Notes: a model not told the origin generated them from the letters alone. DNA of 40,000 bases from Prorocentrum cordatum (GCA_963575745.1 CAUYUJ010015703.1:7501-47500), one strand, 5' to 3'. Counted from the first letter of the stretch, positions 27,907-37,499 are shown. Made by a program: numbers and translations.

Positions 27907-28059
27907 AGTCGGGCGTGTCCCTTTACGGGAGGAATCTTCAAATTCTGTCAAACAATAGTGTGCGGACGATTTGTCATAATTCTTGGTTATTCTCGAATTG
28001 TCGCTGAACATTTTTAATTTTTTCCTCAAATATATGCCTGACGGGGGACATGCCCGACC
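27907..28059. mobile_element. family B TIR element, complete copy
   Basis: Left AGTCGGGCGTGTCCC, right GGGGGACATGCCCGACC, 153 bp. The interior contains ATAGTGTGCGGACGATTTGTC. It lies in the presumed intron after the exon at 27731. Confidence 0.78.
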
Positions 28060-28241
28060 TAATGCTAGATCTCCGATGAGTTGTTTCGTCGTTGCCCTCT
28101 TCATTGTTTTGCCGATCGGCGCGGGCCCTCGCCTCCCCCCCTCTCCCCCCCCTGGAGTAGGTCTTGGCTGTTTGTTTGTCGCCGGTTTCGGGCAGGTGGA
28201 GTCTCCCCCACAGGACGCACTGGTTCCAACAGACGCATGAA

Positions 28242-28440
28242 TAGGGGAACAAAAAGTGGCATAAACATAAAAACTCGGAGATCCGCGCGGATTTCTCTGA
28301 TCGGCGCTGGACCCCCGTCCCTGGCGCGCGGAGGGCGCCAGGGGCGGCGCCGGAGGCGCCGCCGGGGGGCCCCAGCGCCGATCCGAGAAATCCGCGCGGA
28401 CCTCCGAGTTTTTATGTTTATGTCATTTTTTGTTCCCCTA
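28242..28440. mobile_element. fold-back element FB1, best copy
   Basis: A near-perfect 199-nt hairpin: TAGGGGAACAAAAAGTGGCA at the left pairs with TGTCATTTTTTGTTCCCCTA at the right. Inside come ACATAAAAACTCGGAG, TCCGCGCGGATTTCT, GATCGGCGCTGG and their inverted partners, down to a GGCGCC-rich loop. Arms are ~85-90 nt with few mismatches. Confidence 0.9.
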
Positions 28441-29205
28441 ATGAAGCAGAGGTCCGGAGCCAGACCCTCTCCTCCCCCCCCACCTTCCGCCCGCCCAATG
28501 TCGAAACGCTGAAGAAGCAAACGCTCACATGATTCGGGCGTGCTTTATCGGCTTCGGCCTCTGCGGCCCGTCCTCGGTCCCCTGGACCAGCCAGAATGAA
28601 TCTGTGGCGATCAACTGCCCCCAGGGAGGCCCTCTGAGGCCGCGGATGGCACAAGTCCGATCGGCGGGTGCCCCGAGTCGTCGCCAGGCCCCGAGGGGAG
28701 GCCTCGCAGCAGCGCTCGGGCGCAGCACTGCCTGGGCGCCGCGGCGAGTCCTGCCCTTTTTGGAGGTTCTGCACCGAGCGCGTCTTCGCCCTGCTTCGGG
28801 CCCCTGGGGGCCCTCACGGATGGATTCGGCTCCTGACATGCCGCGGGAGGATGGAAAGAGTCTTCGGGGTGTGCTGTGGTTTCTTGGAGGCCTCTCGTGA
28901 GCCCTGTCGGGCGCTTCTGAGGAGCCCTGCCGCTGTCGTGGGGCCGTCTCGGGTCTCTCCGGAGACTCTCTCAGGGATCCGGGGGCTGCGGAAGTGATCT
29001 CTCGCGATGTGTGGGGAACTTGTCGCGACGTGGATCTCGGGGAAAACGGGCCCTGGAGTGGAGGGCCCCCGCGCGGTGCGGTGACCACACCGCGTGGTGA
29101 GTCAGGCAGGAGTCCGTTGGGGCTCGGGGTGGTCCCACGCTTTAGAGACCCCCTGTTGGGCCGCGCTCCGCGGGCGTCTCGAGCGATTGGGGGCCTCTGA
29201 GGTCC
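28441..29205. other. no gene seen
   Basis: GC-rich DNA with overlapping ORFs on both strands and TCTCGGG/GCCCTG-type words. No frame stands out. Confidence 0.35.
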
Positions 29206-29580
29206 CACCAACAGGAGGAGGAGGAGGAGGAGGGAAGAGGGAAGGGAGGAGGAGGAGGAAGAGGAGGAGAGGAGGAGGATGCAGAGAGTAGGAAGGGGAA
29301 GAGGAGGAGGAAGGGAAAGAAAAAGAAGAAGCAGAAAGAAGAAGAAGAAGAGGAGGGAGGAGGAGGATGGAGGAGGAGGGAAGAGAAGGGAGGAGGAGGA
29401 GGAGGAGGAAGGATGAGGAGTGAGGAGGAAAGGGCGGAGAGGAAGTAGGGGAAGGGGAGGAGAGGAGGAGGGAGGGGAGGAGAGGAGGAGAAGAGGGGAG
29501 GAGGAGGAGGAAGGGAAGGAAAGGAGGAGGAGTAGGAGGAGGAGGAGGAGGAGGAGGTGGAGAGGAGGAGGAGGAGGAAG
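29206..29580. repeat. GGA/GAG microsatellite, long
   Basis: About 375 bp of purine triplets. Minus-strand poly-Ser/Pro/Leu ORFs are artefacts. Confidence 0.93.
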
Positions 29581-29654
29581 CGTTGCTGCACGCCCTGCCG
29601 CCGCACCGCCCAGGCGCCCCGTGGGCAAGGCCAGGGCCGGGCCGGGCCCGTCTC

Positions 29655-29760
29655 GGGAAGAGGAGGAAGAGGAGGACGGGGAAGAAGAGGAGGAGGAGGA
29701 GGAGGAGGAGGAGGAGGGAAGAGAAGGAGGAAGAGAAGGAGGAGGAGGAGGAGGAAGCGG
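29655..29760. repeat. GGA/GAG microsatellite
   Basis: Separated from the previous tract by GCAAGGCCAGGGCCGGGCCG-type sequence (29625-29655), which recurs at 29950-29985 just after the 55-bp array. Confidence 0.9.
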
Positions 29761-29761
29761 G

Positions 29762-29990
29762 GCTTTCCTGGGGGGCGTCCTGGGCGAGGCCAGGGACATC
29801 GAGGGCCTCCCCAGGGTTTTCCTGGGGGGACGTCCTGGGCAAGGCCAGGGCCATCGAGGGCCTCCCCAGGGCTTTCCTGGGGGGGCGTCCTGGGCGAGGC
29901 CAGGGCCACCGAGGGCCTCCCCAGGGCTTTCCTGGGGGGGCGTCCTGGGCAAGGCCAGGGCCGGGTCGGGCCCGTCTCGGGTGGTCTCTG
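29762..29990. repeat. 55-bp tandem array, ~4 copies
   Basis: GTCCTGGGCGAGGCCAGGGC followed by GAGGGCCTCCCCAGGG and TTTTCCTGGGGGG. GTCC positions are 29777, 29832, 29887 and 29942. High similarity; recent growth. Confidence 0.93.
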
Positions 29991-30015
29991 CCGCTGCTCT
30001 CGGGCTGTCCTTTTC

Positions 30016-30186
30016 AAACGACGCGAAGATCGGAACAAAATCGGATCGGGATAACTCGAAGTCTCTGAGAATCGGCGGGTTTGGAGGATGTATTGGGCGC
30101 CGCGGCCGCTCCAGAGCGTTCCGGAACGCTCTGAGAGCGCTCCGGAACGCTCTGGAGCGATTTATCCCGATCCTAGCTCTGTTTTA
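30016..30186. mobile_element. palindrome-cored element, family P copy 1
   Basis: Core 30108-30159 is a palindromic block built on CCAGAGCGTTCCGGAACGCT twice. Outer arms GGATCGGGATA and TATCCCGATCC. Nearly the same sequence is at 34180-34352. Confidence 0.85.
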
Positions 30187-30489
30187 CATTTGGATCCCTC
30201 CAGGAGGCTTCGAGGCTCATCCAGGGTCGTGGGGCTGTCTTTGGGGGGGGGGGGGGGGGACACCAGCGGTGCTGGGGCCGACTTGGGGGGTCAGGTGACC
30301 GTTGCCGCTCGGGGAACAGCAGCAAGCGGCCGCGGTGCCGAAGCGCTATTGACGCATCCGACCTGGGGGCCTTGCCCGAGACCCTGCGCGGAGGCCCTGA
30401 GAGGCCGCCAGGGTGGGGAGGGTCCAGGGAGGTTTCGACTGCACCCGCGGTATATTGTTTTTCGTTCTGAGACGTGCCATTGGTGTGCA

Positions 30490-31260
30490 TAGACACGTAA
30501 TTATGTGCATGGATCTACATATGTATGTATATGAGTGTGTGTTATTGTGTTTGCGCTTGTATAGAACTAGTAGTAGTATTACTTAATCATTTACATATAC
30601 ACATATGCATGTCTATGTGTGTAAGTTATGTATATAATATGTATAATAGCACATGTATATACATATGCGCCTGAATATGGTTTAGTCTATAGTACTGGTA
30701 ATATGTACTAATACATAACTAGTAGTATGAGTATATCAGTATACATGTACGGTGTGTATGTGTATGTGTATCAGTTACCTAAAAGTATTCGTGTGCATCG
30801 GAATGTGTGTATGTATGGGCATGTGTGCAGGCATGCAGATCTAGATGTATGCATGACTGTCTTTGTTCCAATACACCCACAGACACACCAAGAACAGATG
30901 GTTCGCCACAGTTTGCGCATAATCGAGGATACCTGTGTCGCGGGCGCTGGGTGAAGGCGCAAGAAGGCCCCACGATGGCCGCAAGACAAGGCAACAGGCT
31001 CCTTCGAAACCCCCTCGGGGCACGAAGAAGACTCCCAAGAGGCTCCGAGTATGCAAAATCATAGGTTGCCTTCAGATTTGTATACGATTCCGGCACTCGC
31101 GCTGACGGTCTTCAGAGCCTCCAAGACGGGCCACTCACAACACTGGATCAGTGCGGCGACGGTCAGGCAAGCAACACATTTTCTACATGCATACGCATAT
31201 GCCCATTACATATCATGTCCATGTGTATATGCACATGTAAGTATATTTAGTGCCAGTTTC
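30490..31260. other. AT-rich island with CATA/TATG-type cryptic repeats
   Basis: Marked drop in GC compared with the rest of the window. Words ATGTATGTAT, CATATACACATATG and GTGTGTATGT abound. No gene. It ends about 90 nt before the exon at 31346 and may be intron sequence. Confidence 0.7.
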
Positions 31261-31345
31261 GCGAAGTGGAGCTAATCATCGCTCGGCAAGGCACTAGAGA
31301 CACGGCAGACCTACGTTGCATTCGACGCGCGCCCACCGTTGCAAG

Positions 31346-31577
31346 CGTGGCGGCGGATCTGCACCGTGACGGACATGTGCCCCACGTGATGGAGGAGTAT
31401 ACCACCTTCATCGCGCAGCGCCTCGCGAAGCAGCTGCAGGGCGCCAGCATCACCTGGAGCCGAGCCGAGCAGCGGCGGTCGGAGCTGATGTGGCTGCTGG
31501 CGAGGAGGAGGGGCCTCGACAGCGCCACGTACATAGACGCCAGGAACAGGGACCCGAACTATTTGACTCGAAGCGAG
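31346..31577 (+). CDS. exon, N-formylglutamate-amidohydrolase-like protein, motif 2
   Basis: Reads VAADLHRDGHVPHVMEEYTT, FIAQRLAKQLQ, ASITWSRAEQRRSELMWLLA, then TYIDARNRDPNYLTRSE, with very strong GC3 bias. The order short acidic EEYTT helix, a SR turn and an Asp-x-Arg-Asn-Arg-Asp-Pro segment matches the central D.NRxP motif of the family. Acceptor after GCAAG (31345); donor GAG followed by GTGCCC at 31578. The frame stays open to 31751 beyond the donor, but the sequence loses protein character there. The next stretch of the protein, before motif 3, has not been found and is expected between 31.6 and 37.1 kb. Confidence 0.6.
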
Positions 31578-32003
31578 GTGCCCGCCACGAAGAGACGGCG
31601 TGTTGGACGAAGGGGGTCCTGGACGTGTCAAGATTGCGGGCCGTGTCGGCGCGTGGTGCGCCTCACGGAGACTCCCAGTCGCCTCGGCTGGATCCACCTC
31701 GGAATCATGGTCGACCGCACCCCAGGACGGGTGCGGGGGGAATGTTTCTGACCCCTGGGACCTGAAGAACGCGGGTCCTGGAGGAAGGCTGTCAGCAGAA
31801 CCACTCGTGATGGAAAAAGTGCATCCTGGCAGGATGCGCTGGGGCCCAGGACCCGCTTCCACCAGGAGAACGCCTCTTTGGGGTCGCGCGGGATCTATGC
31901 GGGATATCCTCTGTCCCCAACGGCTGCTGCATTTCTCTGCCTCCAGATTCCGAGGCGGGAATTTATACATGGCCACCAGGATCAATTGGCAGGGACCTCG
32001 ACA
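31578..32003. other. no gene seen (presumed intron)
   Basis: Includes the palindrome GCATCCTGGCAGGATGC at 31821. Otherwise nothing recognisable. Confidence 0.35.
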
Positions 32004-32067
32004 GGCGGTGGATATGGATAGATTCGGGCCCCCAGGGGCCGAAGTATATCCATATCCACCGCCTGCT
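32004..32067. other. perfect-armed hairpin
   Basis: CAGGCGGTGGATATGGATA and its exact inverted complement enclose a 26-nt loop. The left arm recurs at 32099-32117 and, diverged, at 37729-37745 together with downstream GACCCCCGCC..GCAC, so it is part of a dispersed family. Confidence 0.85.
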
Positions 32068-32269
32068 GGGGCACCAGGACGCCAGGACGTCGGTTCCCAG
32101 GCGGTGGATATGGATAAACCCCCGCCTCGCACAGATGGCCTCGGAGAGGCCTGGGATCACCTCGCATGGCCATGGGTGGCCATGGACTGGCCCCAGATTG
32201 CTTGAGATCTGGCGCGGAGGGCCGGGCCATGGAGCACCAGGGAGCAGTGGAAGAGCCCCCGGGTGCACA

Positions 32270-32450
32270 TCGGAGGTCGATGGACCTCCTACCCTGACGC
32301 GTCGACTAGCGAATTGGCCGTGTTCGGTTCGCGAGAGGGCGTCGCGGCCGTCACTTCTGCGGGCCCAGGTCCGTCGGTTTCGGTCCCAGGCCGTTTTCAC
32401 TCGAGGGTGGTTTACTACAGGGAGATTTGCCCACTGCCGAAGACACTGGC
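32270..32450. mobile_element. family D element, copy 2
   Basis: Shares GACCTCCTACCCTGACGCGT, the GGTTCGCGAGAGGGCGTCGC core and the right-end GGGAGATTTGCCCACTGCC with 1792-1942. TIRs decayed. Confidence 0.6.
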
Positions 32451-32642
32451 CTGACGATGCCGACCACAGGCCCCCTGGACTGGCGTGGACGCCTCCCTGA
32501 CCAGGCCAGGAGCGCGTGCTTGACGCACCGATCGCGGGCCCAGGAGGGACCGAGCCGGGACCCGTGCAAGCGCACAGCCAGGGATCCGATGTGTCCTTCT
32601 TTTTGTTTCGGCACGGGGCCCTCGGAAGTCACGACTACGCAA

Positions 32643-32830
32643 GAAGAAAGAACGCCACAAACATAATTGTTGGCGCTCCGCGCGGATTTCTTGGATCCGC
32701 GCTTGGGGCCCCCTGGCGGCGCCTCCGGCCCCGCCTCTGGCGCGCTCCGCGCGCCGGGGAGGGGGTCCAGCGCAGATCCGAGAAATCCGCACGGAGCGCC
32801 ACCAGTTTCTGTTTATGCCGTTTTGTCTTC
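32643..32830. mobile_element. fold-back element FB1, copy 3
   Basis: Left GGCGCTCCGCGCGGATTTCT, TGGATCCGCGCT; right AGCGCAGATCCGAGAAATCC, GCACGGAGCGCC. The arms extend outward in weaker form to GAAGAAAG/GTCTTC. Confidence 0.82.
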
Positions 32831-33214
32831 GTCTAAGTCCGGGCCTTCGAAAGTCTCGACTCGTTACCCAGGGCCAGCTCTGCATCTTGGGTCGTTCTTC
32901 TTGGCGGCTCCTGGGCCTGGGAACAAAAAGGCTGGGCCCCCGAGAGGCTGAAATTGCGAAGAGGCGCCTCGCTTTTTGCTCCCAGGGTTCTGGAGCTCTG
33001 GGTAGTTGGCGCCCTCCTGCAAGGCTTGGGAGGGATACAGTGCTCTGGGTTTCTTGGGTTTCGATGGTGTTGCTATGGCACGCGTGACGTTCCCGCGCCA
33101 AAAAAAATTACATCCTGGGGTCTCAGGGTTGGGTTTCTTGTGGAGGGTCTCTTGTGGACTGGCCTCCACTGTAAAGAATTCGAACGAGAAATGCCTGCAT
33201 CAGCACAGGACTTT
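32831..33214. other. no gene seen
   Basis: No convincing coding or repeat structure. Short CCAGGGTTCTGG-like dyad at 32981. Confidence 0.35.
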
Positions 33215-33368
33215 GTTGGATCTCCGCGCGGAGCTCTTGGATCTGCATTGGGCCTGGCGGCGCCTCCGACGCCGCCCCATGGCGTGCTCCACGCGCCAGG
33301 GAGCTTCAGGCGCCAGGGAGCGGGGTCGGGCGCCGATCCAAAAGTTCCGCGCGGACCGCCGAGAGTTA
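33215..33368. mobile_element. fold-back element FB1, copy 4
   Basis: TGGATCTCCGCGCGGAGCTC at the left, GATCCAAAAGTTCCGCGCGG at the right, same inner GGCGGCGCCTCC/GGCGCC words. More diverged. Confidence 0.7.
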
Positions 33369-33422
33369 CTGGTCGATGCAGCTGGGTCCTTCCTCCCAGG
33401 AGTGCCAGTGCACACGCGTCTA

Positions 33423-33616
33423 GAAGAAGTAAGAACGACACAACCACAAACTGTGGGCGCTCCGCGCAGATTTCTTGGATCCGCGCTGGGCCCCCTTGGC
33501 GGCGCATCCGGCGCCGCCCCTGGCGCGCTCCGCGCGCCAGGGAGGAGGGCCCAGCGAAAATCCCAGAAATCCGCGCGGACCGTCGAAAGTTTATGTTTAT
33601 ATGCTCGTTCTTTCTC
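33423..33616. mobile_element. fold-back element FB1, copy 5
   Basis: Left AGAACGACACAACCACAAAC and GGCGCTCCGCGCAGATTTCT; right AGAAATCCGCGCGGACCGTC, AAAGTTTATGTTTAT. The outer arms match those of 28242-28440. Confidence 0.82.
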
Positions 33617-33715
33617 GATTCAAACTGCGCCTGCTACCTCTCCGCTCTTCGCACAGAAGCCTGGCTCCTCTTCAGCAGCAGCAGCACACTGAAGGGGTCG
33701 CCCCACCAGCGTCAG

Positions 33716-33990
33716 GTCGGGCATATCCCTCTACAGGAGGAAGGTTTCAACATACAGTCGGGGCCCTGAAGAAGGAACCCTTTTCGTTGGGGAGGGGCTC
33801 CGCGTTCCTCAAGTGTGTCGCAGCTTGCCTCAGGTTTTCCTTATGTCTTCGATCGGAAATCGAAGTTTCACTCATGGAAAAAAGGGGCCTCGCTCCTCAT
33901 TTGGGGGTTCCTTAGGTCAAGCCCCCGACTGTGGTCAACAAAAATAGTCTGGGGACCATGTGTCAAGCATCCCTGCGGCGGCACCGATGC
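33716..33990. mobile_element. family B element split by a nested insertion
   Basis: GTCGGGCATATCCCTCTACA at the left. After the inner element (33755-33931) the family B body resumes with GTCAACAAAAATAGTCTGGG and GACCATGTGTC, which fits GTCAAACAATAGTGTGCGGACGATTTGTC of the complete copy. Confidence 0.65.
33755..33931. mobile_element. family V element, copy 2 (nested)
   Basis: CAGTCGGGGCCCTGA left and TCAAGCCCCCGACTG right. Body alignable to 5701-5881 at roughly 75-80%. It lies inside a family B element and is therefore the younger insertion at this locus. Confidence 0.8.
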
Positions 33991-34089
33991 AGTCTGTGCC
34001 CGTCTGCACGGCGCTCGGCACCCCCGGGGGGGGCTCGCCCCCTCGTCCCGGGGCCGGACGTTCCTCCTCATCTGCTTTGTTGCGGGTCC

Positions 34090-34560
34090 CGGGTCTGGCG
34101 GGAAGCGGCTCCCAGAAACCGAAAGACGCGAAACCAAATGCAGCAATGTCTTGCGTCGCCTGAATCCGAGGGTATCGGCAAAACGACGCGAAGATCGGGA
34201 CAAAATCGGATCGGGATGACTCGAAATCTCTGAGAATCGGCGGGTTTGGAGGATGTATTGGGCGCCGCGGCCGCTCCAGAGCGTTCCGGAACGCTCTGAG
34301 AGCGCTCCGGAACGCTCTGGAGCGATTTGTTCCCGATCATAGCCCTGTTTTAGGGTCTGGGAAGCGGCTCCCAGAAGCCGAAAGACGCGAAACCAAATGC
34401 AGCAATTTCTTGCGTCGCCTGAATCCGAGGGTATCGGGTGCAACGTTAGCGATGGATAGGCTCAGGGGGGAAGCCGAAAGACGCGAAACCAAATGCAACA
34501 ATTCTTGCGTCGCCCGAATCCGAGGGTATCGGGTGCAACGTTAGCCGATGGATGGGCTCA
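34090..34560 (+). repeat. three ~95-bp repeats interrupted by family P
   Basis: CGAAAGACGCGAAACCAAATGCAGCAAT, continuing TTGCGTCGCCTGAATCCGAG and GGTATCGG, occurs at ~34120, ~34377 and ~34472. The palindromic element 34180-34352 lies between copies 1 and 2. Confidence 0.85.
34180..34352. mobile_element. family P element, copy 2
   Basis: Almost identical to 30016-30186, with the same palindromic core (34273-34323) and GGATCGGGAT/TCCCGATC arms. It follows the word GGGTATCGG of the surrounding repeat unit. Confidence 0.88.
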
Positions 34561-34577
34561 GGGGGGGGGGGGGGGGG
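34561..34577. repeat. poly-G run
   Basis: About 17 consecutive G. Similar G runs occur at 30243-30260 and C runs at 34966-34976. Confidence 0.95.
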
Positions 34578-34699
34578 CGCATCGACCCCGAATCGCCCAC
34601 GGATCGCGGACGTGGCCCTGACAGCCCAGCCCGCCCACGACCGTGCGGACACGCTATAGGGGGGCCGATCGCCGATCTATCGACATGCATCGTTGACAT

Positions 34700-34830
34700 C
34701 GGCGGTGGACAGAACCCCCAAAAGTGACACGTCGATTAGTGAATTGTCCGTTTCCGGTTCTCGAGAGGGCGCCGTGGCCGTTCTTTTCCAGGCCTGCGCC
34801 CGCCAGGCTTGGGCCTCAGGTCGTTGGCAC
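34700..34830. mobile_element. family D element, copy 3
   Basis: GGCGGTGGACAGAACCCC at the left, GACACGTCGATTAGTGAATT, CGAGAGGGCGCCGTGGCCGT core. Right end not resolved. Confidence 0.5.
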
Positions 34831-35174
34831 GAAACCACGATGAAAGAAGCTCAATGTTCCATCCCTCGATGTCACGAAACCACGATGTTGTCTTACTAAA
34901 GGGGGGTCTTTCCATCCCCGGGGAAAGAAGCTCAATGTTCCCCCCCTCGAGCTGCCCCCCCCCCCCCCGCCTAACGTTGCCCCTCAGGGTATAGGTGTGC
35001 AGCTGGCGCACCCCCCTGCAAAAAAGGGCCCTCGACAGCCCTGAGAGCTCTGGACTCAAAAGGAGGCCTCGGCGTCCTTCCCGGGGCAGGCTCTCCCTCC
35101 CGCTGTTGCCTTGGGAACCCCCAAACCGGGTGGTGAGATACCAGGTGGCGACCTGGAATCCCCAAAAACGTCAC

Positions 35175-35262
35175 CGCTGCTCCTCCTCCTCCTCCTCCTC
35201 CTCCTCCTCCTCCTCCTCCTCCTCCTCCTCCTCCTCCTCCTCCTCCTCCTCCTCCTCCCTGT
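35175..35262. repeat. CTC microsatellite inside an inverted repeat
   Basis: About 26 CTC triplets, flanked on the left by CCCCCAAACCGGGTGGTGA and GACCTGG, and on the right by the rough inverted partner GTTTGGGGAC and TCACCACCGGGTTTTG (35280-35310). Confidence 0.85.
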
Positions 35263-35310
35263 CCTACTTATGGTAGTGGGTTTGGGGACGCGGGGTCACC
35301 ACCGGGTTTT

Positions 35311-35689
35311 GTGACTCCTGGACCCACCGGTGTCCGGGACGTCCTCGGAGAACCGCACGAGTCCCCAAACCGGGTGGCGACACCAAATCGCCCGAGACTC
35401 GCCGCCAGGTGTTGTCACCACCACGTCTGGGGACTACCAACGCACAGTTGTCTCGACGGCTCCGAGGCCCAGCGAGGGCCCCCCAGGAGCCAAAAGGGAG
35501 CGAACACTGTCCGCCGTGAGTGATTGTTCCGCCACGCGAGGTCGGACGTGTGCAGTTTCCCGGCCAGGACCATCGAGGAGCAGCTTGGGTCATACTTTGC
35601 GAATGAGCAGCGCACGAAACCGAAACGTGCACGGGGAGTGGACGTCCGAGCGATGGCGAGATGTGCAGTGACCGCCGCCCTTCACAAGA
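35311..35689. other. no gene seen
   Basis: A further CCCCAAACCGGGTGGCGACA phrase at 35364 repeats the flank of the CTC tract. No coding signal. Confidence 0.35.
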
Positions 35690-35805
35690 GTCAGGAGAGA
35701 AAAAAACACAGACACTAATCATCTTCGATTCCCAGGAACATACGAAACACACAGGAAGTGGAGGGAAGACTAACATCTAGAAAAGACTGGAAATATGGGA
35801 AACCA
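35690..35805 (+). repeat. dispersed repeat family R, copy 3
   Basis: GTCAGGAG, A-run, CACAGACACTAATCATC, CGATTCCCAGGAACATA, GGAAGTGGAGGGAAGAC, as in copies 1 and 2. Confidence 0.65.
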
Positions 35806-36774
35806 TAGTCGCGAGCCTGACCTCGCTGCTGCGGGCCCGGCCCCACCAGGACCTGGAAGCGATTGCCCGCCAGGACTCCCTGATCCCAGCTTGAGGTCGC
35901 CTCCCGTGGCTCCCCCAGGTCACCCGGGGGGGAAGGGCAGCGCCGGCGATCTTCGCTACACCCTTGAGTGCGACGATCAGTCGCAAACCCGACCTGGCGG
36001 CCTTGCTTCCCACCTGGAGATCGAAGAAGCCTGCCAGTCAGCCCAGAGCAGGTCTCCTCACGCCCGGAGATGCCCCTCCGACGGGAGGACCTGGTGGCGC
36101 GCGCAGGCACTGTCTGCCACGCTGGTGGCTGGATTAGTTCCCCTGCAGCGCGGCCATCAGTATTATCAGTGGACAGCTCAGCCCGCTGCCCCCCATCCCC
36201 AGCCTTTCGACCACCCCTGCTGCATTTTGCCACGTTCGCGGTCGCCCGCCGGCTCTTGGGCATATGGCGGCCCGTCACCGCCCTATGCAGTTATTTGCGT
36301 GATCAGCATCGCGCTGGACTGGGACATTTTTTTCGACGTGGCCCTACGCGCCCTCCGCCCGTATTGTTATTCCTGCATTTCGCGTATTGCAGTTTCTGCT
36401 TCAGACCCTGGGCGCGGCCGTGATGCCGCCCCGCGCCCATTGCCAAGGTGACGCAGCACTGGCTGGCCGCAACGGCCGCTCCAAGACGGCGCACCTTGCC
36501 TCGTGAATGTCCTCCCCCCTTTTCCTTCCTCCACGGCTGCTTTCGCCTTTCTCTCCCCCTTCTAGCGTCTGCCGCTTCCTGGCCCGCTTGAGCGCGCGCG
36601 CACTGATAGCCTCTGCCGCGCTACGAGGTAAAGCGTGTATTCCTGTGTAGTGACTCGTGTGTCTGCAGCACGCGTGCGCACAGAGAGGGGTGGCGACCTC
36701 CGCGCACCGGCCCGAGGAGGCAGGGACCGTGCGTGCCCTGAGGAGAGCGCGACTGCGCATGCGCGTGGGCCCAT
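35806..36774. other. no gene assigned
   Basis: A + frame from 35795 stays open for 218 codons and a - frame for 187, overlapping. Neither shows a family signal or consistent codon bias. Pyrimidine-rich stretch at 36510-36570. Confidence 0.3.
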
Positions 36775-36925
36775 CTTCAAATACCAAATAACCACCCCAG
36801 TTGGGGATACACCCCTCGAAGCCCGAAGGGAACGGCCTATATCCCCATCCAGGGGGGTAAATCGGCCAGTGGGGCCCAGGCCACGCCGCTGGGGATGGGG
36901 ATCGGTTAAGCGATACTCATCAAAG
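36775..36925. mobile_element. family E element, copy 2
   Basis: Aligns with 14140-14245: CAGTTGGGGATACACCCC, TATATCCCCATCCAGG, GGTAAATCGGCC, GGGGATCGGTTAAGCGATAC. Confidence 0.55.
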
Positions 36926-37183
36926 GTGCTCGACAACCCGTGGTTCAGGCACATGCGCGCCATCGCCGAGGGTTTCCGGGAGGGCGCTCGGGCCAGACGG
37001 AAGGGGGGAATTGGGAGAGGGGGGTTGCGAAATTTGCTGCATGCAGCTGGTTCCGGCCGCACCGAGGGGCCCAGTCCTCGATACATCGCCGCCTCCCGCG
37101 CCGGGAGGCGCCGGGGAAATCAGCTACGCGAGCTGATTCTCACCCCCCCCCCTTTGCTATCCCCCCCTTTCGCCCGACTTGAG

Positions 37184-37313
37184 GCGCGCCGCGCGCCCCG
37201 CGGCCCGCGCTGCACGTCGACGTGCACGGCTGCCGGGACCCGCCGAGCACGCCCTCGCACCTGACGGTGGGCCTGGCCGCCATGCGCTGGGAGGCCGAGG
37301 CTCGGCGCAGATC
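37184..37313 (+). CDS. exon, N-formylglutamate-amidohydrolase-like protein, motif 3
   Basis: After a possible acceptor TTGAG (37183) the frame reads ALHVDVHGCRDPPSTPSH, LTVGLAAMRWEAEARRR. HVDVHG fits the third conserved motif of the family (.D.HS/.D.HG), which supplies a metal ligand and catalytic residues. High GC3. The 3' boundary is unclear: no GT right after, though a GC donor is possible at 37303. A TIR element (37333) follows closely. Confidence 0.55.
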
Positions 37314-37332
37314 GAGACGGGGACGATTGGGC

Positions 37333-37481
37333 TGATGGGCCTGTGTTCCACCACCACCCCCCACCACCATAAGTTGGAGGGGGGAAGGAGGTGGAGGAGA
37401 AGGCGGAGGGAGAAGAAGAGGAGGAGGACACCCTTTCCCCCTCCTACTTAATTAGGGTGGTGGTGGAAAGCAAGCCCACCA
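37333..37481. mobile_element. TIR element with microsatellite loop, family G copy 2
   Basis: TGATGGGCCTGTGTTCCACC left and the inverted GGTGGTGGAAAGCAAGCCCA right, with a GGA/CTCC-rich loop. Same ends as 13911-14055. Confidence 0.7.
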
Positions 37482-37499
37482 TGGGCCCCAAATGCATCC

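Noticed and set aside
28525-29952. 475-residue Pro/Ser/Leu-rich minus-strand ORF
   Set aside because: Spans the long GGA tract and the 55-bp array; no domain.
35795-36451. 218-codon + ORF
   Set aside because: Begins inside dispersed repeat R, overlaps a 187-codon minus ORF, and shows no consistent GC3 bias or motif.
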